From NCBI GenBank assembly GCA_019694435.1, contig JAIBBZ010000012.1:1-64000 (forward strand): a stretch of 64,000 nt of DNA. Reading direction: 5' to 3'. Every line of letters starts with the position of its first letter. The stretch's first letter is position 1. This DNA is from Pirellulales bacterium. Lineage in GTDB: Bacteria > Planctomycetota > Planctomycetia > Pirellulales > JAEUIK01. Under the pieces are notes generated by a model, which saw only the letters and a list, made by a program, of their open reading frames with translations, was not told the DNA's origin and made no database searches. A program made the translations under genes and the position numbers. This document shows, piece after piece, positions 60,704 to 64,000 of the stretch.

Positions 60704-62752
60704 CTACCAGCCCTCGCCCAGGTAGTTGGAGTCGTCCAGGAATACGTACACGGTTTCCGGTTCACCGGTCAATTCGAGGAATCGCTGCCAGATCGCGGCG
60801 TTCTCCGGCCGCAAAATACTGGCCTTCGTGCCGATCAGATCGGTTACGCCGATCTGCTGGGCCAGCGCCAGTTGATTGTCGACGAGCGTCCGCCATTCAG
60901 ATGCCGAAGGTTGCTCGCCGAGAAGCAGCCGGTCCGTCAGGACGAACGTGTTGTAGTCGGCCAGCGTGTTGACGCGCATCGCCATGCCCACGGCGATCTC
61001 CTCGCTGAAGTTGGCCGATTTGCCCGACGGGAAGGAGATTTGCAGCCGCCCGCCAAAGTCGGTATCCAACTGCGCGAGGAATCCGGAGTCGCGCACCGCA
61101 CGGCCCAGGGACGATGCGTCGATCGTGGCATAGTCCAACGGCAGGTCGGGCGGGCGGCCCGGGTTGGGCACGCCCGGATAGTCTTCGAGATCGAGGCCAA
61201 TCAAGGCGTCGTTCGTGACGCCTAGCTCGTCGAGCGCGTCGCGCAGCGCGGCGATGTCGTTGCGCCACTCGGCCCAGCCGGCGACGCTGGTCCATTCGCC
61301 TTCTTGCGGGAAGAAGGCCAGCCCGACGCCCGCCTGGATGCCCAGATCGAGGGCACGCTTGACGGCCGCGGCCGCCGCGCGCGGGCCCAACTCGTGGTCC
61401 TTGTCGGGCGTTTCCAGGTGCCGCATCATCACCATCAGGCCAGAGAAGGGCAGGTTGTTCTGCAGGCCTTGCGCCACGATGCGGTCGAGCAGGGCCTGGG
61501 CCTCGGTCGGCCAGGCTCGGATGATCAGGTTGGGGCTGGCAATCGGCTGCACGTTCAAGAACTCGACATCCGTGAGTTGTTCGCGGAGTGCCCGGTCGCT
61601 AATCGTGTCGGCGGGCAGAAAGACGCCGTTCTCCGAACGATTGGCGGCGTTGGCGAGGAACCAGTCGTTCCCGGCGCTGCCGGCGACGACGTCGACCGCG
61701 TCGTCGACCATGACTTCCTTGCCGCGGCGGAGATAGTTTTCACCGTTGTTTCGCGTCGGCGTGCCTTCGTCCGAGAGATTCGCGATCCGCTCGCTGTAGC
61801 TGCGGTTCGAGAGCCATTCGTTCCGCATGGCGATCAGCGCGACGACGTCGGCGGCGCCTTGGTCGGTGTAAGTGGTCCAACCGCTGATCACGATGTCGGC
61901 TTCCTTCTCGCCGACCAGATTGTCGCCGCCGCGGCCGCCGATGATGAGATCGCGTCCGTCGCCGCCGCGGAGCAAATCGTTGCCGGCCTGACCGACCACG
62001 ACATCATGGTCCAATCCGCCGATCAGGAAGTCGTCGCCGTTGCCGCCCACGAGGATGTCGTTGCCGGCGCCGCCGTCCAGATAGTCGGCCACGTCGCCGC
62101 CGAACAATTGATCGGCGCCATCGCCACCGAAGAACGTCGCTGTGACTCCCAACCCGTTCGACGACACGATGTCGTCACCGGCGCCGGCATCGGCGAAAAT
62201 GTAGCCGTTGATATTGTTGAACGACTGCCGGTTATTGGTGGTGACCCCGTTGATGCGCGATTCGATGATCGTCACGCGGCCACTTTGACGCGTGAATTGC
62301 ACGAAGTCGTCGCCGGGCGTCCCCAGCCAGATCAGGTTGTTGAGCGACGAGTTGGACGCATCGACTTCGACGCGATACGACGCAATCGTCACGGTATGCG
62401 TCACCACCGGGCTCCCGACGGCGAGCTCGTTGTACGCGGTGACGCGAATCGACTGCGCACCGGTCCCCGTGAACGTGTGGTGAACTTGCGCCGAACCAAC
62501 TCCGCGAACGTACTCCTCGACAATCGTGTCGCCGTTCCAATCGATGAACCATGCGAACGATTGATCCTGCCCTGGGGGAGACGTGTCCGTGGCGCGCAGC
62601 GTGAAGACGGTGTCCACTCCGCGGGAAACCGCAGCGGGCCCTTCGATACTCGCGGTCACTGCCAGAAGCTGTCGATATTCCAAGGATTCGATAGTCAAGG
62701 GCCTCGAACCGTGACGGATTCGAGATGGTGGGCGATTTGACAATCGAGGCAT
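60704..62752 (-). CDS. Secreted LEPR-XLL protein with PKD-like, RTX-repeat and unknown C-terminal barrel-like domains
   Basis: 682 residues from ATG 62752, the first start giving the planctomycete export motif RPLTIESLEYRQLLAVTASI (LEPR-XLL type, about 18-37). An Ig/PKD-like domain (about 35-125; FAWFIDWNGDTIVEEYVRG) is followed by calcium-binding RTX nonapeptides at about 195-282 (DGGAGNDILVGGNGDDFLIG; RGGDGRDLIIGGRGGDNLVG). The last 250 residues are a different domain with repeated beta-alpha pattern, including LIGLDLEDYPGVPNPG, VGLAFFPQEGEW and a C-terminal GEPETVYVFLDDSNYLG. This looks like a TIM-barrel glycosidase-like fold, but I cannot assign a family. It is an extracellular or surface protein. 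Confidence 0.8.
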   Translation of the reverse strand: MPRLSNRPPSRIRHGSRPLTIESLEYRQLLAVTASIEGPAAVSRGVDTVFTLRATDTSPPGQDQSFAWFIDWNGDTIVEEYVRGVGSAQVHHTFTGTGAQSIRVTAYNELAVGSPVVTHTVTIASYRVEVDASNSSLNNLIWLGTPGDDFVQFTRQSGRVTIIESRINGVTTNNRQSFNNINGYIFADAGAGDDIVSSNGLGVTATFFGGDGADQLFGGDVADYLDGGAGNDILVGGNGDDFLIGGLDHDVVVGQAGNDLLRGGDGRDLIIGGRGGDNLVGEKEADIVISGWTTYTDQGAADVVALIAMRNEWLSNRSYSERIANLSDEGTPTRNNGENYLRRGKEVMVDDAVDVVAGSAGNDWFLANAANRSENGVFLPADTISDRALREQLTDVEFLNVQPIASPNLIIRAWPTEAQALLDRIVAQGLQNNLPFSGLMVMMRHLETPDKDHELGPRAAAAAVKRALDLGIQAGVGLAFFPQEGEWTSVAGWAEWRNDIAALRDALDELGVTNDALIGLDLEDYPGVPNPGRPPDLPLDYATIDASSLGRAVRDSGFLAQLDTDFGGRLQISFPSGKSANFSEEIAVGMAMRVNTLADYNTFVLTDRLLLGEQPSASEWRTLVDNQLALAQQIGVTDLIGTKASILRPENAAIWQRFLELTGEPETVYVFLDDSNYLGEGW

Positions 62753-63037
62753 GCCTGACCTCTCTGCCGGAAGCGTGATCGAAAAACAACGTGCGGACGC
62801 CGGGCCGTCGCACTGGGCAGACAAGAACCCCCCGGTTCTGCCGGCGCGCAAAGGCCTGAGACAAGTGACGGACTGCGGACGAGAACGCAAGTTGGCCCGA
62901 AAGAAATGCGCCTGGTGCGGTAACAGTATCGAACGGTGCCGGGCAGTGCTACCCCTAAATCGGTGAATTTTGGCTCATTTCATGCCTAATTGGTCCGCTG
63001 CGAACCATCGGCTAATGCTCACACGGGCAGTGGAGGA

Positions 63038-63304
63038 TCAGCATCCCCCACCAATTGCCGGGAGGAAATGAACTTCGCTCTCAGGCTTAAGACGCGCTAA
63101 GAGTCCCTGCGAGGTGATCACGCCGTCGATCGACGCGGCAACGCCGGCCGCGAGCCCATCGCCGCTGCGCAAGCGGCCGACCAGCTCGGGATGTGCAAGC
63201 TCCAGGGCGATGATCAACTGGCGCAGGCTCGACGCTTCGATATCCAATTCGGCCTGGCCACCGGTTTGCCCGCGCATCAACGGCGGAATGAAAACGTGTG
63301 CCAT
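63038..63304 (-). CDS. MoaD/ThiS-like ubiquitin-fold sulfur-carrier protein ending in Gly-Gly-Gly-Cys
   Basis: 88 residues from ATG 63304. The fold reads as a MoaD/ThiS relative: N-terminal MAHVFIPPLMRGQTGGQAEL, a helix SLRQLIIALELAHPELVGRL, ASIDGVITSQGLLARLKP and the terminal ESEVHFLPAIGGGC. Ordinary carriers end exactly at Gly-Gly; here an extra Cys follows. In the quinolobactin carrier QbsE and some ThiS-like proteins, a short extension after GG is removed by a JAMM protease before activation. It lies 20 bases downstream of the molybdenum hydroxylase gene on the same strand, so they are probably co-transcribed. Its function is inferred and not established. Confidence 0.85.
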   Translation of the reverse strand: MAHVFIPPLMRGQTGGQAELDIEASSLRQLIIALELAHPELVGRLRSGDGLAAGVAASIDGVITSQGLLARLKPESEVHFLPAIGGGC

Positions 63305-63324
63305 GCGGCGCAGTTCTATCGGGT

Positions 63325-64000
63325 CTAGGCCGGCTTGTTGCTCAGGGCTGCCCAGAGTCGCGGCGGCGACATGGGCAGCTCGCGCATGCGCACACCCGTG
63401 GCCCGGTAGATCGCGTTGGCGAGTGTGGCCGGCGGAGGCACGATCGGAGTTTCCCCCACTCCACGCACCCCGTAGGGGTGGTCCGGGTTCGGCACCTCGA
63501 CGATGATCGTGTCGATCATCGGCAGGTCGAGTGCGGTCGGAATGCGATAGTCGAGATAGCTAGCATTCGTCATCCGGTCCGCGTCGTCGAAGACATATTC
63601 CTCGTTGAGCGCCCAACCGATGCCCTGCACGGCACCGCCCTGCATCTGACCTTCGACGTAACTGGGGTGCACGGCACAGCCTGCGTCCTGGATCACGGTG
63701 TATCGCAAGATCGTGACCTTGCCCGTCTCGGGATCAACCTCGACGTCGGCAATTTGCGTGCCGAAGGTGTTCGTCGAGCCTTCCGGGCTGACGCTGGCCC
63801 GCCCGACGACGGGGTCTCCCAGGTGGGGTAGCTTCGCGGCGAGTTCTTTGAACGAGATCGACTCCCCTGGCCCACGAAAGGTGCCGGCCACGAACTCGAC
63901 CTGGTCGGGTTCGCATTCCCAAAGGGCGGCCGCGCGAGCACAAAGCTGTTCGCGCAGATCGAGCCCGACCTTGTAAGCCGCCAACCCCGTGGCAAAGGTG
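63325..64000 (-). CDS. Molybdenum hydroxylase (xanthine dehydrogenase-type) large subunit, C-terminal part
   Basis: At least 224 codons; the 5' part lies beyond the right edge, so the domain is partial. The fragment is the C-terminal portion of the molybdopterin-binding chain of the xanthine oxidase family: DAGCAVHPSYVEGQMQGG, VQGIGWALNEEYVFD and PYGVRGVGETPIVPPPATLANAIY. The GVGE glutamate is the catalytic base of this family. The stop at 63325 is followed 20 bases later by the MoaD/ThiS-like gene. The substrate (purine, aldehyde, CO or an aromatic) cannot be told from this end. Confidence 0.9.
   Translation of the reverse strand, partial: TFATGLAAYKVGLDLREQLCARAAALWECEPDQVEFVAGTFRGPGESISFKELAAKLPHLGDPVVGRASVSPEGSTNTFGTQIADVEVDPETGKVTILRYTVIQDAGCAVHPSYVEGQMQGGAVQGIGWALNEEYVFDDADRMTNASYLDYRIPTALDLPMIDTIIVEVPNPDHPYGVRGVGETPIVPPPATLANAIYRATGVRMRELPMSPPRLWAALSNKPA

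Noticed and set aside
1-64000. CRISPR arrays, transposases, integrases, prophage genes, rRNA operons
   Set aside because: None was found on reading; the only repeats are the short tandem and inverted ones listed. A tool-based scan would be needed to exclude degenerate elements.

Overview
The window is GC-rich bacterial chromosomal DNA that reads as a planctomycete, most likely of the Pirellulales. The taxon is inferred from a secreted protein with a planctomycete-type LEPR-XLL N-terminal signal followed by RTX repeats, a DUF1207 protein, a large protein fusing redoxin, haem-binding and copper-monooxygenase-like parts, a tiny lipoprotein, and many genes with long antisense shadow frames. No rRNA, tRNA, CRISPR array, insertion sequence, integrase or phage gene was recognised. 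This looks like core chromosome with a few accessory blocks.

Region 1 (1-5.9 kb) is a cyanophycin locus. A cyanophycin synthetase gene (cphA, cut by the window start) is divergent from an ABC exporter-type gene fused to an N-terminal PH-like domain, which overlaps a DUF1854 gene. Region 2 (6-14.9 kb) mixes envelope genes (Tat-exported beta-helix protein, outer-membrane proteins, SGNH hydrolase, GT-C-type membrane protein with TPRs) with pyrF and ndk. Region 3 (14.9-26.7 kb) is a long leftward run: redoxin/haem/copper protein, lpdA, an unknown coiled-coil protein, aceE, aceF, an acyl-CoA synthetase and an acyl-CoA dehydrogenase. Together these form a pyruvate dehydrogenase and acyl-CoA block.

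Region 4 (27-35.9 kb) holds an FAD amine/amino-acid oxidase-like gene next to an APC amino-acid permease, a DedA protein, a pair of M16 peptidase genes (one with and one without the zinc motif), a GNAT enzyme and endonuclease IV. Region 5 (36-43.5 kb) holds aconitase, a winged-helix/AAA ATPase, dCTP deaminase, endonuclease III, a hot-dog thioesterase and a stand-alone LON-domain protein. Region 6 (43.6-50.8 kb) is a rightward cofactor run: folE, a fused FAD/Fe-S oxidoreductase (GlcD+GlcF type), moaD, moaE, moaA, a SufS-type cysteine desulfurase and a YkgJ-type cysteine-cluster protein. The overlaps (GTGA, ATGA) imply translational coupling.

Region 7 (51-58 kb) carries an HU-family protein, a small lipoprotein, pyrD, trpS, acpS and (leftward) topA. 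Region 8 (58-64 kb) has a PpiD-like anchored protein followed by a clear rho-independent terminator. It also has the LEPR-XLL/RTX protein and, at the right edge, the C-terminal part of a molybdenum hydroxylase large subunit followed by a MoaD/ThiS-like protein that ends in Gly-Gly-Gly-Cys. That last gene, the cyanophycin-associated exporter pair and the unknown protein in the PDH run are the best candidates for new biology.
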